64,000 nucleotides of DNA. Origin: Dictyobacter formicarum (GTDB lineage: Bacteria > Chloroflexota > Ktedonobacteria > Ktedonobacterales > Ktedonobacteraceae). A program made the translations under genes and the position numbers. Below, piece after piece: positions 1-9,780 of the stretch; positions within the stretch are counted from its first letter, which is position 1, and each line of letters starts with the position of its first letter. The stretch is from contig NZ_BNJJ01000011.1 in assembly GCF_016587435.1 (NCBI RefSeq), positions 1 to 64,000 of the forward strand, written 5' to 3'. Below the pieces are notes generated by a model that searched no databases, was not told the DNA's origin, and worked only from the letters and a program-made list of their open reading frames with translations.

Positions 1-744
1 GTCGATTGGGTCTTCCATCAAGCGGCACAGGCGGGCGTTCGTGCCAGCTGGGGTGAGGAGTTTGCGCGCTATACCGAGTGCAATGTATTGGCAACCCAAC
101 GCTTATTGGAGACGGCTCTACGCGTGGGCGGCATTAAACGTCTGGTCTACGCATCATCGTCCTCCGTTTATGGCGACGCCAGGTCCTTTCCCATTCTGGA
201 GGAAAGTCAGTTGCGCCCGTTCTCACCCTATGGTGTCACCAAACTGGCTGCAGAAAATCTCTGTACGCTCTACTATCATAACTTCCAGGTGCCAACCGTC
301 TCGCTACGCTACTTCACGGTCTATGGGCCACGCCAACGACCAGATATGGCCTTTCATAAGTTCTGTAAAGCTATATTGAACCATGAACCCATTCGTATCT
401 ATGACGATGGCTATCAGACACGAGATTTCACTTACATCTCGGATGTAGTAGAAGCCAATATTCGCGCCGCCACCTGCGAGGCTGCAGTGGGACAGGTTAT
501 GAATATTGCCGGCGGTTCCAGGGTCACGCTGCGCAGCGTCATCGACATTCTGGAAGAAATAAGTTGTAGCGCCATCAAAGTGACTTTTGAAGAAAAGCAA
601 TATGGAGATGTACGTCACACATTTGCTGACACGCAACGGGCTCAGCAATATCTGAATTACAGTCCACTTGTCTCACTTCAACAGGGACTGGCAGAAGAAT
701 TCGATTACGCCCGCTCCATCTATCGTCTCGTCCAAACTGCCTGA
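1..744 (+). CDS. NAD-dependent epimerase/dehydratase (extended SDR), 5' end outside window
   Basis: Reading frame 1 is open from the first base, so the N terminus with its Gly-rich NAD-binding loop lies upstream of the window. What is visible (247 residues) is the second half of an extended short-chain dehydrogenase: the LVYASSSSVYGD strand, the catalytic YGVTK (Tyr-x3-Lys) and the RYFTVYGPRQRPDMA stretch that is typical of UDP-glucose and UDP-glucuronate 4-epimerases. The family interconverts nucleotide sugars in the cytoplasm for envelope polysaccharides. Exact substrate cannot be read from the sequence. It precedes an envelope-type gene cluster on the same strand, which fits a role in sugar-nucleotide supply. 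Confidence 0.88.
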   Translation, partial: VDWVFHQAAQAGVRASWGEEFARYTECNVLATQRLLETALRVGGIKRLVYASSSSVYGDARSFPILEESQLRPFSPYGVTKLAAENLCTLYYHNFQVPTVSLRYFTVYGPRQRPDMAFHKFCKAILNHEPIRIYDDGYQTRDFTYISDVVEANIRAATCEAAVGQVMNIAGGSRVTLRSVIDILEEISCSAIKVTFEEKQYGDVRHTFADTQRAQQYLNYSPLVSLQQGLAEEFDYARSIYRLVQTA

Positions 745-825
745 TTGACAATCATATAAGAGGAGCAGTTGACTGCCAATGTAGTTGGTCATCCTGCTCC
801 TCTTGTCTGTCGCAAAGGAGGTATC

Positions 826-1930
826 ATGAGCATTCCACTGCCAGAGACAAGCATGCCTCCCGAGGAGAACAACAATTCGACTTCTCCCCTGGAAATAGCA
901 GTTGAGGGTCCAGCACCCAATCGTCCACAAAGACAACGCTTCAAATGGCTTAAATTTGGACTCCGCCTCAGTTGCGCATTGATTCTACTCGCCTTTCTCT
1001 TCAAATCCGTTTCCTGGCCTATTGTGCTACAGAAGTTGCAACACCTTGACGATGGAGAAGTAGTAATAGGACTGATCGTTGGTTTGATCGGTGTCATTCT
1101 TAGCTCCTATCAATGGCAAAGCCTATTGGATGGCGAGGGCATTCACATCGATCTCAGACGCTTGATCAATCTCTATATGATTGGGATCTCGTTTAATCAT
1201 TTCTTACCTACTGGAATGGGAGGTGATGTAGTCAAGGCCTACTATGTAGGCAAGGAAGGACACAATACCGCCGGCTCGGTCAGTGCGGTGATTATGAGTC
1301 GCGTCACCGGTTTTGCTGGTATGCTCATTGTCTCTATTCCGATGCTGATCATCTGCCATCAGGCCTTCGCTCCCTGGGTAGTTGAAACTTTTGTGCTGGC
1401 CAGCCTTGGTATGTGTAGTGGGCTGGCAATAGTGTTTTTTTGCCGTTACCTTGCTGCCCACATTAATTAAAGGAAAATGGGCCAACTATCGCATTGTAAC
1501 CTCGGTGTTCAACATTGGTATGACGCTACGGGAAAGTCTCAGGCATCCACAGGCGTTGTGCAGTGCAACCGTTTATGGGGTGCTTTTCCATCTCAGTGCT
1601 GCGCTCAACTATTATGCTTTTGCCATGATTTTGCATATCCAGGTTCCGTTTCATTTCTATATGGTTATTATTCCGTTAGTTTCTCTGGTCGTTGTTCTAC
1701 CTACTACAATCAATGGCTATGGCTTACGTGAAAGTGCATTCATCGCCATATTCGCGACACTACATGTTGACACGTCAACTGCAGCAGCGCTAGTCCTTTT
1801 GACAGATGCTCAGGGCATCTTCTTTGCTCTCATCGGAGGTGCCATCTACCTTTTTATGAATGACAAAAAAGGACTCAACACTGAGAAAACTCATCTACGT
1901 CGTTTGACGGCTGATGAAAACGGCAAGTGA
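826..1930 (+). pseudogene. YbhN/UPF0104-family flippase-like membrane protein, split by a frameshift
   Basis: Two adjacent open frames give one protein of the lysylphosphatidylglycerol synthase N-terminal/flippase-like (UPF0104) family. The first (826-1470) starts at an ATG preceded by a perfect AAAGGAGGT at 814-822, has a 45-residue hydrophilic tail, several membrane helices and the family hallmark FNHFLPTGMGGD. The second continues from about 1442 to 1930 with the remaining helices. The frame changes at a run of seven T at 1435-1441: reading it as six T fuses the two halves into a 367-residue protein, the usual size for the family. Either a real lesion, a base-calling error, or slippage at the T7 run. 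The family is thought to move lipid-linked substrates or affect glycolipids; substrate unknown. Confidence 0.82.
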
Positions 1931-2017
1931 AGTTCCTTTTTTCTCATCCTGAGCTGCCAGTGATCACCAAACGCACCCTTTATTCATGGGAACTTTCAAC
2001 TATGGGGAGATTAAACA

Positions 2018-3313
2018 ATGGATGAAAGACGATCTCAAGTTTTACCAGAATACACTAAACCATCTTCCGATGATTCAGTTACAGAGACACTGCCACAACA
2101 TGGTAAAAAACAGACTTCCGCCAGCAAAAATGAGCAAAAGGTCATTGTGTCCAATGAGCTGAATGCTGACGCAAAAAATGGGAAAGGAGGCACGGTGGCG
2201 CGTTCTCTCTCCTCGTTGCTCCATAGTTCAAAGGCGAGCATTCAGCATTCAACAAAGTCTTTTAAGAAACGCTACAGACGCCCACGGGCGATGAATATTA
2301 CAGCCATCGTAGCTGGCCTGGCTCTGCTTGGCTTCGCCATCTATACTCTATGGTATGCCTTGATGGCCACGCAACCAGTGACAGTGTTTCGGGTTGGCAA
2401 ACAACAATTAGTAACCCAGAATGTTGGCGGTGGTGGCCTCATCGATGCCAAACAAAACTTTAATTTACAATTTCCGCTGGCCGAGCGTGTGATGGCAGTA
2501 ATGGTCAAACCAGGTGACCACATCAAACGCAACCAGGCACTGATACGCCTGGACCCGTCGCAGCTTAATGCCCAGGTTCAACAGGCTTCCAATGACGTGG
2601 CAGCCGCCCAGGCCTATCTCAACTCGGTCACAGCCAGCGCGGTAAATCCCATTACGATAGCTGCCGCTCAGCAGGCTTATGAAGTCGCGAATAACCACTA
2701 CCACGCTTTGCTGGCCCAGACAAATAGCCCGACCCTGCACAACGGCAACCTGATCTCGCCTGTAGATGGCATGGTCATCACGGTCACCATTAACCCGGGA
2801 GAGGTCTTTACCGCCAATACGATCCTGATGACCCTGACTGACCAGTCTTCCCTGATAGTACATACACAGATTCCGCTGGCCAATCTGCAGCAGGTACATC
2901 TGAACGCGCCGGCACAGATCACGCCATCAGCCTTGCCCAACGTAACATTGAATGGAACGGTTACCGCCATTATCCCTAAGGCCAATGCGCAAACCGATAC
3001 GTTCCAGGTGGATATCACGGTCACCAATACGCAACAATTACTTATCCCGGGCATGAGTGCCTATGTACGCCTGCAAGGTCAGCAGAATGCCTTTGTTGTT
3101 CCACGTATCGCAGTGCTCAATCCAGACCACGAATCCAGTGTCTATGTAGTTCAGCATGGTCACGCTTACCTGAAACAGGTACACGTAGCTGGTAGCGCAC
3201 CCGATGTCTTCTACGTCGATAGCGGCCTGTCCACCAATGACCAGATTGTGGTCCTGCCACTTAATCGCCTACATCAGGGGCAGGTTGTGACTATCAACTC
3301 GGTTGAACAATAA
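2018..3313 (+). CDS. HlyD-like membrane-fusion/adaptor protein
   Basis: 431 residues. A Lys/Ser-rich cytoplasmic tail of about 90 residues is followed by one membrane helix (about 92-115) and an extracytoplasmic adaptor of the HlyD/RND membrane-fusion type: a split biotinyl-lipoyl-like domain (halves near 160-182, VMVKPGDHIKRNQALIRLD, and 246-273, ISPVDGMV) flanking a short Ala/Gln-rich helical hairpin (about 190-245), then beta-barrel and membrane-proximal domains. SD GGGGAGA lies before the ATG. No ABC or RND pump gene is adjacent; the neighbours are flippase-like, TPR-membrane and GT39-like genes, so a part in export or synthesis of a surface glycan is more likely than drug efflux. The long cytoplasmic tail is unusual for the family. 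Confidence 0.8.
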   Translation: MDERRSQVLPEYTKPSSDDSVTETLPQHGKKQTSASKNEQKVIVSNELNADAKNGKGGTVARSLSSLLHSSKASIQHSTKSFKKRYRRPRAMNITAIVAGLALLGFAIYTLWYALMATQPVTVFRVGKQQLVTQNVGGGGLIDAKQNFNLQFPLAERVMAVMVKPGDHIKRNQALIRLDPSQLNAQVQQASNDVAAAQAYLNSVTASAVNPITIAAAQQAYEVANNHYHALLAQTNSPTLHNGNLISPVDGMVITVTINPGEVFTANTILMTLTDQSSLIVHTQIPLANLQQVHLNAPAQITPSALPNVTLNGTVTAIIPKANAQTDTFQVDITVTNTQQLLIPGMSAYVRLQGQQNAFVVPRIAVLNPDHESSVYVVQHGHAYLKQVHVAGSAPDVFYVDSGLSTNDQIVVLPLNRLHQGQVVTINSVEQ

Positions 3314-3345
3314 GGCTGGAAAATGTAAACTCAGGGGATAAGAAC

Positions 3346-4764
3346 ATGGTTAGCTCGAACCGACCCTGGTCCGCTCAGCATAGCTGGAGGCCATATCGGG
3401 TCATCATACCAGGAGCTGCAGGCATTGTAATGCTGATTGCCAGCCTGTGTTCCTGGTTTAATAACCCCTCGGGAACACGCCTGATGGCATGGCAGCTGCC
3501 GGTCGACCTGGGCTGGCAGTTACGCACGGGCGTGTTCAACTATGGGGCGCTCTGCGCAGGCTGTGCCATCTACATCTTTTTCGTGACGTATCAATCATGG
3601 CGAGTAGCGCGCGCCGAAAGTAGTGCTGACCCGGTACAGATGTTGACCGCTCCAAAATTAGTTCTGGCCAGCAATTATGTGTGGGCAGCTTTGCTTTGTC
3701 TGGTGCCACCTGCGTTGTTTCTCTTTCAATTTCTATGCTCGGATATGTCGACAATTGCTGAGGTGACACGGCAACAGATTCAGTTGGAACTGGCACGCTC
3801 ACATCTAGGCTATGCGGCAACGCCAGAGTATACACCGATCCTACCTTTTCTTCTAGATAGTAGCCACCTGGCTGATCGCTTCGCCATCTTAACTGATCAA
3901 TTAGATGGTGGTTGGTTTATTCCACTCTTCAGTGCTGGAATGTTACTAATGGCGCGTGCATTTCTGCCTCTACGCCTGCGTTTTGTAGAGACGGCTATCG
4001 CTGATCGTCGCCCACCATGCCTTGGGCGCTCCGGAATGCTCGCGATGGGAATATTACTGGGTTTGATCATTTTTGGTCGGGCGCCTGCTGCCATGGTCAG
4101 TGAAGCTCAGGCCGAACATCTCCTGAGCGTAGGCAATTACAATGCTGCCATGAACTGGCTAGATTCAGCTCGCTTCCTTAATCCTGAACTGGATCAACTG
4201 GTTACATATCATCTTGCGCGTGGTGAAGCCTGGTATTACTTGCATCCAGAACAGCCCAATGCCGAAAGTCAGGCTTATCTGGGTCACTATTACCGTACCC
4301 AGAAGGACTTCTATACTTCCTATCAGACCATGCTCACTACCTGGCATAGCTATCAGCACACCCCCTGGTTACAGGATGAGGTCAGTCTATCGCTGGCGCA
4401 AATGGCCGAAGTGAGTGCTCCTCTTAAAGGAATGCCCAATACCCATCTGGCCCATGATGAGCCCGCCTTGCCCTGGCTGGATGAATTATTGCAGATCAAT
4501 AATAACAATTTTTATGCTCAGTTCACCGTTGGACGCATTCTCTATGATTTACATGATTATGCGGGATGTGAAGCACATATGCGTATGGTCTTAAATATTA
4601 GCTCCAGCGCTGAAATGCGGTCAGCCGCATACACCTATATCGCCCTGAGCAGGTTTGACTTAGGAGATATCAACAATGCACGCGAGTACTTGTATAAAGC
4701 TCAGGATCTAGATCCTGCATATCGAAATAATACCGCTCGTCAACATATGTCGGGGATGCGTTAA
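3346..4764 (+). CDS. Membrane protein with C-terminal TPR-like repeats
   Basis: 472 residues, 32 bp after the HlyD-like gene with SD AGGGG. The first half has about five hydrophobic segments (near 22-38, 57-75, 110-130, 195-215 and 228-250). The second half (about 255-472) is helical with TPR-type pairs, for example LLSVGNYNAAMNWLDSARFL and the last repeat RFDLGDINNAREYLYKAQDLDP. I do not recognise a named family. Tight spacing to its neighbours suggests co-transcription with the HlyD-like and GT39-like genes; a scaffold role for a membrane glycan machine is an inference. Confidence 0.72.
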   Translation: MVSSNRPWSAQHSWRPYRVIIPGAAGIVMLIASLCSWFNNPSGTRLMAWQLPVDLGWQLRTGVFNYGALCAGCAIYIFFVTYQSWRVARAESSADPVQMLTAPKLVLASNYVWAALLCLVPPALFLFQFLCSDMSTIAEVTRQQIQLELARSHLGYAATPEYTPILPFLLDSSHLADRFAILTDQLDGGWFIPLFSAGMLLMARAFLPLRLRFVETAIADRRPPCLGRSGMLAMGILLGLIIFGRAPAAMVSEAQAEHLLSVGNYNAAMNWLDSARFLNPELDQLVTYHLARGEAWYYLHPEQPNAESQAYLGHYYRTQKDFYTSYQTMLTTWHSYQHTPWLQDEVSLSLAQMAEVSAPLKGMPNTHLAHDEPALPWLDELLQINNNNFYAQFTVGRILYDLHDYAGCEAHMRMVLNISSSAEMRSAAYTYIALSRFDLGDINNAREYLYKAQDLDPAYRNNTARQHMSGMR

Positions 4765-4801
4765 TGGATGACGGAATGTCTACTAGACACGGAGAAAGGT
4801 A

Positions 4802-7800
4802 ATGAGCGTAATTTCCTCAAAAATTCCAGAAATTCCAGAAAATACTAAAAGGACCCTATCTTCACAGGGAAAAATACAGGCGCTGGTCGTGCAACGGGCC
4901 AGGCGCCGCTTGACGCACTTCACCTTGTGGTTCTGTCTGCTCCTGGCGTGTGCGGGAACCAGCTGGTTCGCATTCCAGTATACTTTGATTCCTCAGATCA
5001 AAACCTATACGCCTCAGTGGAGAAGTGCCCACTGGATCTCGGCGGTAGATACGAATGCGCCTGTAGCCTATTATCGCTATACAACCAATTTAATTGCAAC
5101 TCCCGATAATGCTTTTGTCATGATCACTGCCAATCAGGTCTTCCAACTATATGTCAATGGCATCTTTATTGGCACTAATACGCAAGACTTCGACTATGGA
5201 GAAACTCCCAGAACTTATATGTTTGATGTGGATGTAGCACTGCATAAGGGTATCAACGCTTTTAGCGCTCGCGTTGTGGACGCCGATCAAAAAAATCCAC
5301 AATTGCGCGCCTCGATTGGTATTGGTTGGGGTGGCCACATACACTATATTGGGACTGACGCCTCCTGGCACGCCACTGGACAGACGACGCTGGCCCATCC
5401 ACGGGGGGCCATTAAAACATTTAAATGGGCACTGCCTGCCTTTAATGATAACCTCTGGCAGCTTGCTAACCTGGTTTCGTCGCCAGTAGCTGCCGATTCT
5501 TTGCTCACTGTCAATCCAGTCATCTATACGCAGCCCATGTCTTCTCACTGGCTCAGTGCTGAAGGTGGACAAGATGGCTACTTTGTACATCAGATCGAGG
5601 TGCCTGAGCACAGCGATAGTATTCTGCTGCGCCTGATCGCTGCCGGACAGACAGATGTGTTTATCAACAATCACCAGTACATGCAGTGGAATGGTCAGGC
5701 TACTGTGCCGCGGCAGAATCTGACAACGATCCTGGATGATCTGGGGAAGCCAGTGGTCTATCGCAATGGATTGATTACGGGTGTCTATGATATTACCCCT
5801 TACGTGCATAAAGGCAGCAATACGCTGGCGATTCATGTTCAGGCACCGGGTACCAGCACGGCAAAGGTAGGTCTGGATACACTGAAGAATGCTCTATCCG
5901 TTGATGTACTGGCCAGCAATGGCAATACTGTAACCAATCTGGCTGCTCCTGATGATAAATGGCGTGCTTCGACGCAGGCCGTTGACAATTGGACCCAGGA
6001 TGGTAGTGCCACCGCGCAGTGGTCGCCTCCCACTCCTATTGGCCGGCCTGGAGCCAGCCTGTCTTACTACCTGCCCGACACTACTACACTACGCAATGTG
6101 GTGACGCTCCCTCCCATGCTGGTCGCTGAACTCATTGTGTATTGCTGCGTTGCTGTACTGGCACTCTGGCTTCTGATGGCCCTGGTCTTTCTGCGTCGCT
6201 ATTATCCTTCGCGTAGCGCTGCCCTTGAGGCTGCTAGCCTGATCTTCCTGCCAGCACTGGCCGTGGAAGCGCTCGTAATTGTGCTGGGCCGCGACCCAAT
6301 GCTCACACAGCCGTTTCCATATACAGGTCAGTGGGGCCTCTTCCTGATCTTTCTGGTCGCTTGCAGCACTATTGGACTCTGGCTACATGCCCGCAATCGG
6401 CAACGCACACATCTTGATACGGTCAATGAGCCAGAAGCGCTGAACAGCGATTTTTTAACGCTGGTTAAAACGTCGGTTCCGGCAGATTCCCAACAAACCC
6501 ATTTGTGGAAACAGCGCCTGCTGGCATGGCTACGCTTGAACTGGGGAATACTTCCGGTTATGCTGTTGATCATCCCCATGGCCTGCTATAACATAGGCTA
6601 CGAACCGTTCTGGCAGGATGAGCTGTCCAGCTATAATGCGGCCCGCAATATTATGGTGCAGGGCTTTCCAGCCTTCCCGTCTGGTTTTACCTATCCGAAA
6701 GGTGAGCTCTTCTCATACCTGCTGGCGGTATTGATGTTTATCCTGGGCACGGGGGGCAGTGTGGTTCCCCGCCTGATCAGCCTGGTTGAATACCTGGTCA
6801 GCATTCCTATGCTGTATATACTCACCCAGCGTATGTTTAACCGTAGGATTGCCTGGCTGGCGGCGGCTATGCTGGCCTTCTCCCCCTACGCCATGACCTG
6901 GTCACGTCAGACACGTATGTACGAGCAGGCCCAGTTCGCGCTGATTCTGGTCGTCTATACACTCTACCAGGCGATCCAGCAGCGCACGCGCAAACGGCCT
7001 GTCTACATTGCTCTCACCTGTATGGTTATCGCTTACTTGAGCCATGAGGAGAATTTTATCACCTTACCGGCAGCCCTGGCTTGTTCTTTATTGGCAACGC
7101 GTGAGGCACCCTATGGCATACCTTATATCCTGCGCAAAAAGCACTGGTGGGTGCCAGCCCTGATCGCCTGTGCCATTATTATTACCCAGTTACTAACCGT
7201 GTATTGGACACATCCTCCTACCTTTGCCACCGATCAGAGCCGGCGTCCACAGATACAACCCAGCCTGGATAATCTCCCCTACTATGTCTCGCTGCTCTTC
7301 AAGCCGATCGCCATTAAAGACACGGCGGCTCCATGGCTTTTAACCCAACCCTGGTTGCTGCTCAACTCATCGCTTATGGTCCTGGGCTGTGTACTGGCCT
7401 TTATGCGCAAAGATCGGCGGGTGCGCTTCCTCGCGCTCTTCTTGATCCTATCAAGCATTACCCTGATTATGATCTTTACGATGGAGGCGGATCGCTATTA
7501 CTACCCGCTCTTGCCCATCTACTACATCCTGGGCTCATACGCATTCTGGAGCGTCTTACAGCAGATCTGGCGCTTTGCGCGGCCTCATTTGATACAGATC
7601 AGGCGGAGCATCGATGGTCAGCCTCGTCTAGTTGTCTCTCTACCAGTGCGGATAGTGCTATCCGTGATGGTAGGGATACTCTGCTTCAGTGTGCTCATCT
7701 TTCCGGCGTTGCCGTTAAGTAACTACAATTTGTTTATTAGCCGTACATTGGGACTGAGCTATCGCCATCACTTTGCTGATTACGATCATGTTGGTCAGTA

Positions 7801-8152
7801 TATGAAAAACCATTTGAAGAAAGGCGATGTAGTTGTCTCGGTCGCGCCCGCAGTCTCAGTGCTCTACTATGTAGGACAGGTTGATTACTACTTTTCGATT
7901 GACCGGGCCCTCTTCCTGATTGAGCAGAACGGCAAAGTTATCGAAACCACTTCCGGCAGTCATCCGCTGCTCAACCAGCAAGACTTCCAGAATGTGCTGG
8001 CTGCCCATAGCCGCATCTGGCTCATCACAGACAATGGTGGCTATCAGGGTGGCGTCACTAAAAATGGCCGCTTCACCTTCCCTCCTCGCGATTTCCGCAT
8101 GGTTTATGAAGGCTACGGATCGGCGGTCTACTTCCGTGGCATTGATAACTAA
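4802..8152 (+). CDS. GT39-like (GT-C) glycosyltransferase with large N-terminal extracytoplasmic jelly-roll region
   Basis: 1116 residues. Residues 40-60 form a membrane anchor; about 70-430 are outside and beta-rich, with features of galactose-binding/jelly-roll modules (for example QVFQLYVNGIFIGTN and DVFINNHQYMQWNG, two related lobes). From about 435 on there are a dozen or so membrane helices. The loop after the first helix of this block contains FWQDELSSYNAARNI, the Asp-Glu pair expected of PMT/ArnT-type GT-C enzymes that use polyprenyl-phosphate sugars. SD GGAG lies 7 nt before the ATG. The combination of a sugar-binding-like module with a GT-C core suggests transfer of sugar to a surface glycan or protein. 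Donor and acceptor cannot be read from sequence. Confidence 0.8.
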   Translation: MSVISSKIPEIPENTKRTLSSQGKIQALVVQRARRRLTHFTLWFCLLLACAGTSWFAFQYTLIPQIKTYTPQWRSAHWISAVDTNAPVAYYRYTTNLIATPDNAFVMITANQVFQLYVNGIFIGTNTQDFDYGETPRTYMFDVDVALHKGINAFSARVVDADQKNPQLRASIGIGWGGHIHYIGTDASWHATGQTTLAHPRGAIKTFKWALPAFNDNLWQLANLVSSPVAADSLLTVNPVIYTQPMSSHWLSAEGGQDGYFVHQIEVPEHSDSILLRLIAAGQTDVFINNHQYMQWNGQATVPRQNLTTILDDLGKPVVYRNGLITGVYDITPYVHKGSNTLAIHVQAPGTSTAKVGLDTLKNALSVDVLASNGNTVTNLAAPDDKWRASTQAVDNWTQDGSATAQWSPPTPIGRPGASLSYYLPDTTTLRNVVTLPPMLVAELIVYCCVAVLALWLLMALVFLRRYYPSRSAALEAASLIFLPALAVEALVIVLGRDPMLTQPFPYTGQWGLFLIFLVACSTIGLWLHARNRQRTHLDTVNEPEALNSDFLTLVKTSVPADSQQTHLWKQRLLAWLRLNWGILPVMLLIIPMACYNIGYEPFWQDELSSYNAARNIMVQGFPAFPSGFTYPKGELFSYLLAVLMFILGTGGSVVPRLISLVEYLVSIPMLYILTQRMFNRRIAWLAAAMLAFSPYAMTWSRQTRMYEQAQFALILVVYTLYQAIQQRTRKRPVYIALTCMVIAYLSHEENFITLPAALACSLLATREAPYGIPYILRKKHWWVPALIACAIIITQLLTVYWTHPPTFATDQSRRPQIQPSLDNLPYYVSLLFKPIAIKDTAAPWLLTQPWLLLNSSLMVLGCVLAFMRKDRRVRFLALFLILSSITLIMIFTMEADRYYYPLLPIYYILGSYAFWSVLQQIWRFARPHLIQIRRSIDGQPRLVVSLPVRIVLSVMVGILCFSVLIFPALPLSNYNLFISRTLGLSYRHHFADYDHVGQYMKNHLKKGDVVVSVAPAVSVLYYVGQVDYYFSIDRALFLIEQNGKVIETTSGSHPLLNQQDFQNVLAAHSRIWLITDNGGYQGGVTKNGRFTFPPRDFRMVYEGYGSAVYFRGIDN

Positions 8153-8205
8153 GTCTATTGCACACTCATGCCGATAATAATAACCAGAAAGGCTCGCACA
8201 TTCTT

Positions 8206-8237
8206 CAACTCCAGCTATCTTCGGACGGCTGGAGTTG
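8206..8237 (+). terminator. Hairpin after the GT39-like gene
   Basis: A 10-bp perfect stem (8206-8215 with 8228-8237) and a 12-nt loop lie 53 bp after the stop. No T-run follows, so it may be an mRNA-stabilising or weak termination structure rather than a standard intrinsic terminator. Confidence 0.45.
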
Positions 8238-8350
8238 AGTGAACACATAGAATGCCGGGGACGTGCCTGTCCCAGCGTGCGTGCCCGCAATCTTCGCCAG
8301 AGAGCTATCCCTCTGGACCCCGTGGAGAACGGAAGAGAAAGTAGGTAATC

Positions 8351-9661
8351 ATGCAGCAAACTCCTTCCATGGCAGAGTTGCCCGCTGCCGGTTTTTCGTC
8401 CACTGATAATCTGATACGTGAAGATCAGAAGCTGATACCACCAGTTTCAACTTCTGATCAGAAAACACAGCCTGCCGGCCAGGCCTGGGCTTATCGACTC
8501 TTATGGGTGACCTTTTTCATTTTTTTTGCTTCCACTGGAGCGGGCAAACTGTGGGATCGCGTCTGGCACGCCACGGTCCGCTTTGATAATTTCTGGTCAC
8601 CGCCACACTTTTTTGTGTTTGTGATGACATCGGTGACGGCTGCCCTGGTCGCCACTATTGCCTTTACGCCTAAGTTGCGTATCTGGTATGGACCTTGCGT
8701 ACGCGTACCCTTTTTGCCATTTGAGATCGCAGGTTCCCTGGTAGTGCTGGGGGGTGGTCTGACAGCATTAAGTATCACGATTATGTTTGATAACTTCTGG
8801 CATTCAACCTATGGCCTGGACGAGACACAGTGGTCGGTTCCTCACTGCATGCTGGGCTGGTCGTGGCTTACCATTATCCTGGGCTTTGTGGCGGCTCGTA
8901 TGGCCTTCCGTAAGTATAGACCAATTAATTGCCTCACCAATCTGGTCATGGCTCTCTTGATTCTTGAATTTCTCTGCCCCGCGGTGCTGGGGCCTTTCTA
9001 CTTGATGTATTCGCCCCACCTGGTAAATGCGTTAAAAAATATTCCAATCGTCCGTACAGAACCTTCGGCCCAACATATGTATCGCATCTATGAACAATTT
9101 GGTCTGACAAGACAAACAAATCCTTTGTTTATTCCAATTGTGACTGGCTTTGCTGGAGCCGCCCTGATCCTGTTGCGCCGCCTGGATGCTCGCAAACGTG
9201 TCTTTCTGCTGGCTCCGTTTCTCTGGTCCATGCTCTTGATGGGTCGCGACTGGTATACCATTTACTTCCTACACTATGAAGGCACACGCACGATCGCAGG
9301 TATCTTCCATGTGATTCCGAAGGAGCCTTCGCTGTGGGTGCCGATCCCACTGTTTGTAGCAGCCGTCGCCTATACCATGTTGCACCAGACAAGCTTTAAA
9401 GAAAATCGCATCCTAGCGCTGTGTGGCATCATCTTTGCCATCTGTACCTACTTCATCTGGCATACCAGTTCTTGGATGCTTCTGCTGGCTATCCCGGCAG
9501 GCGCAACGATACTCTTAGGAGCCCGGCTCGGCAACTACATCTACGACATCATAGAGAAACCGCGTCTGCAAGCCCTGATGAGCTTCTTGATGGCCACCTG
9601 TGCCCAAATCCCGGCGGCCCTCGGCATCATTGACCTATTCATGCGCCGCGCCACCCCATAG
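8351..9661 (+). CDS. Polytopic membrane protein of unknown function
   Basis: 436 residues with a roughly 45-residue hydrophilic N terminus and about ten to eleven hydrophobic segments. Short motifs stand out in loops (DNFWSPPHFFVF, NFWHSTYGLDETQWSVPH, SPHL), with several His residues near membrane boundaries. I do not recognise the family. The ATG follows AGTAGGT. It is the last gene of the left-end (+) cluster and is followed by a very strong bidirectional hairpin. Context suggests an envelope role, but this is inference only. Confidence 0.7.
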   Translation: MQQTPSMAELPAAGFSSTDNLIREDQKLIPPVSTSDQKTQPAGQAWAYRLLWVTFFIFFASTGAGKLWDRVWHATVRFDNFWSPPHFFVFVMTSVTAALVATIAFTPKLRIWYGPCVRVPFLPFEIAGSLVVLGGGLTALSITIMFDNFWHSTYGLDETQWSVPHCMLGWSWLTIILGFVAARMAFRKYRPINCLTNLVMALLILEFLCPAVLGPFYLMYSPHLVNALKNIPIVRTEPSAQHMYRIYEQFGLTRQTNPLFIPIVTGFAGAALILLRRLDARKRVFLLAPFLWSMLLMGRDWYTIYFLHYEGTRTIAGIFHVIPKEPSLWVPIPLFVAAVAYTMLHQTSFKENRILALCGIIFAICTYFIWHTSSWMLLLAIPAGATILLGARLGNYIYDIIEKPRLQALMSFLMATCAQIPAALGIIDLFMRRATP

Positions 9662-9695
9662 CATTACATGAACTGAATTTAAGCATAAATTTAAG

Positions 9696-9756
9696 CATAA
9701 TAGAAATCGAGGCCACCTTGCATTCGGCAAGCAAGGTGGCCTCGATTTCTATTATG
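9696..9756. terminator. Bidirectional terminator, 25-bp perfect stem
   Basis: Inverted repeat 9696-9720 / 9732-9756 with an 11-nt loop lies between two convergent genes. The outer part is A/T-rich (TAATAGAAAT), giving U-rich 3' ends in both directions. Just upstream, TTTAAGCATAA occurs twice in tandem (9679-9700). Confidence 0.85.
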
Positions 9757-9780
9757 GCTTCTAATACTTAGATGAGATCG

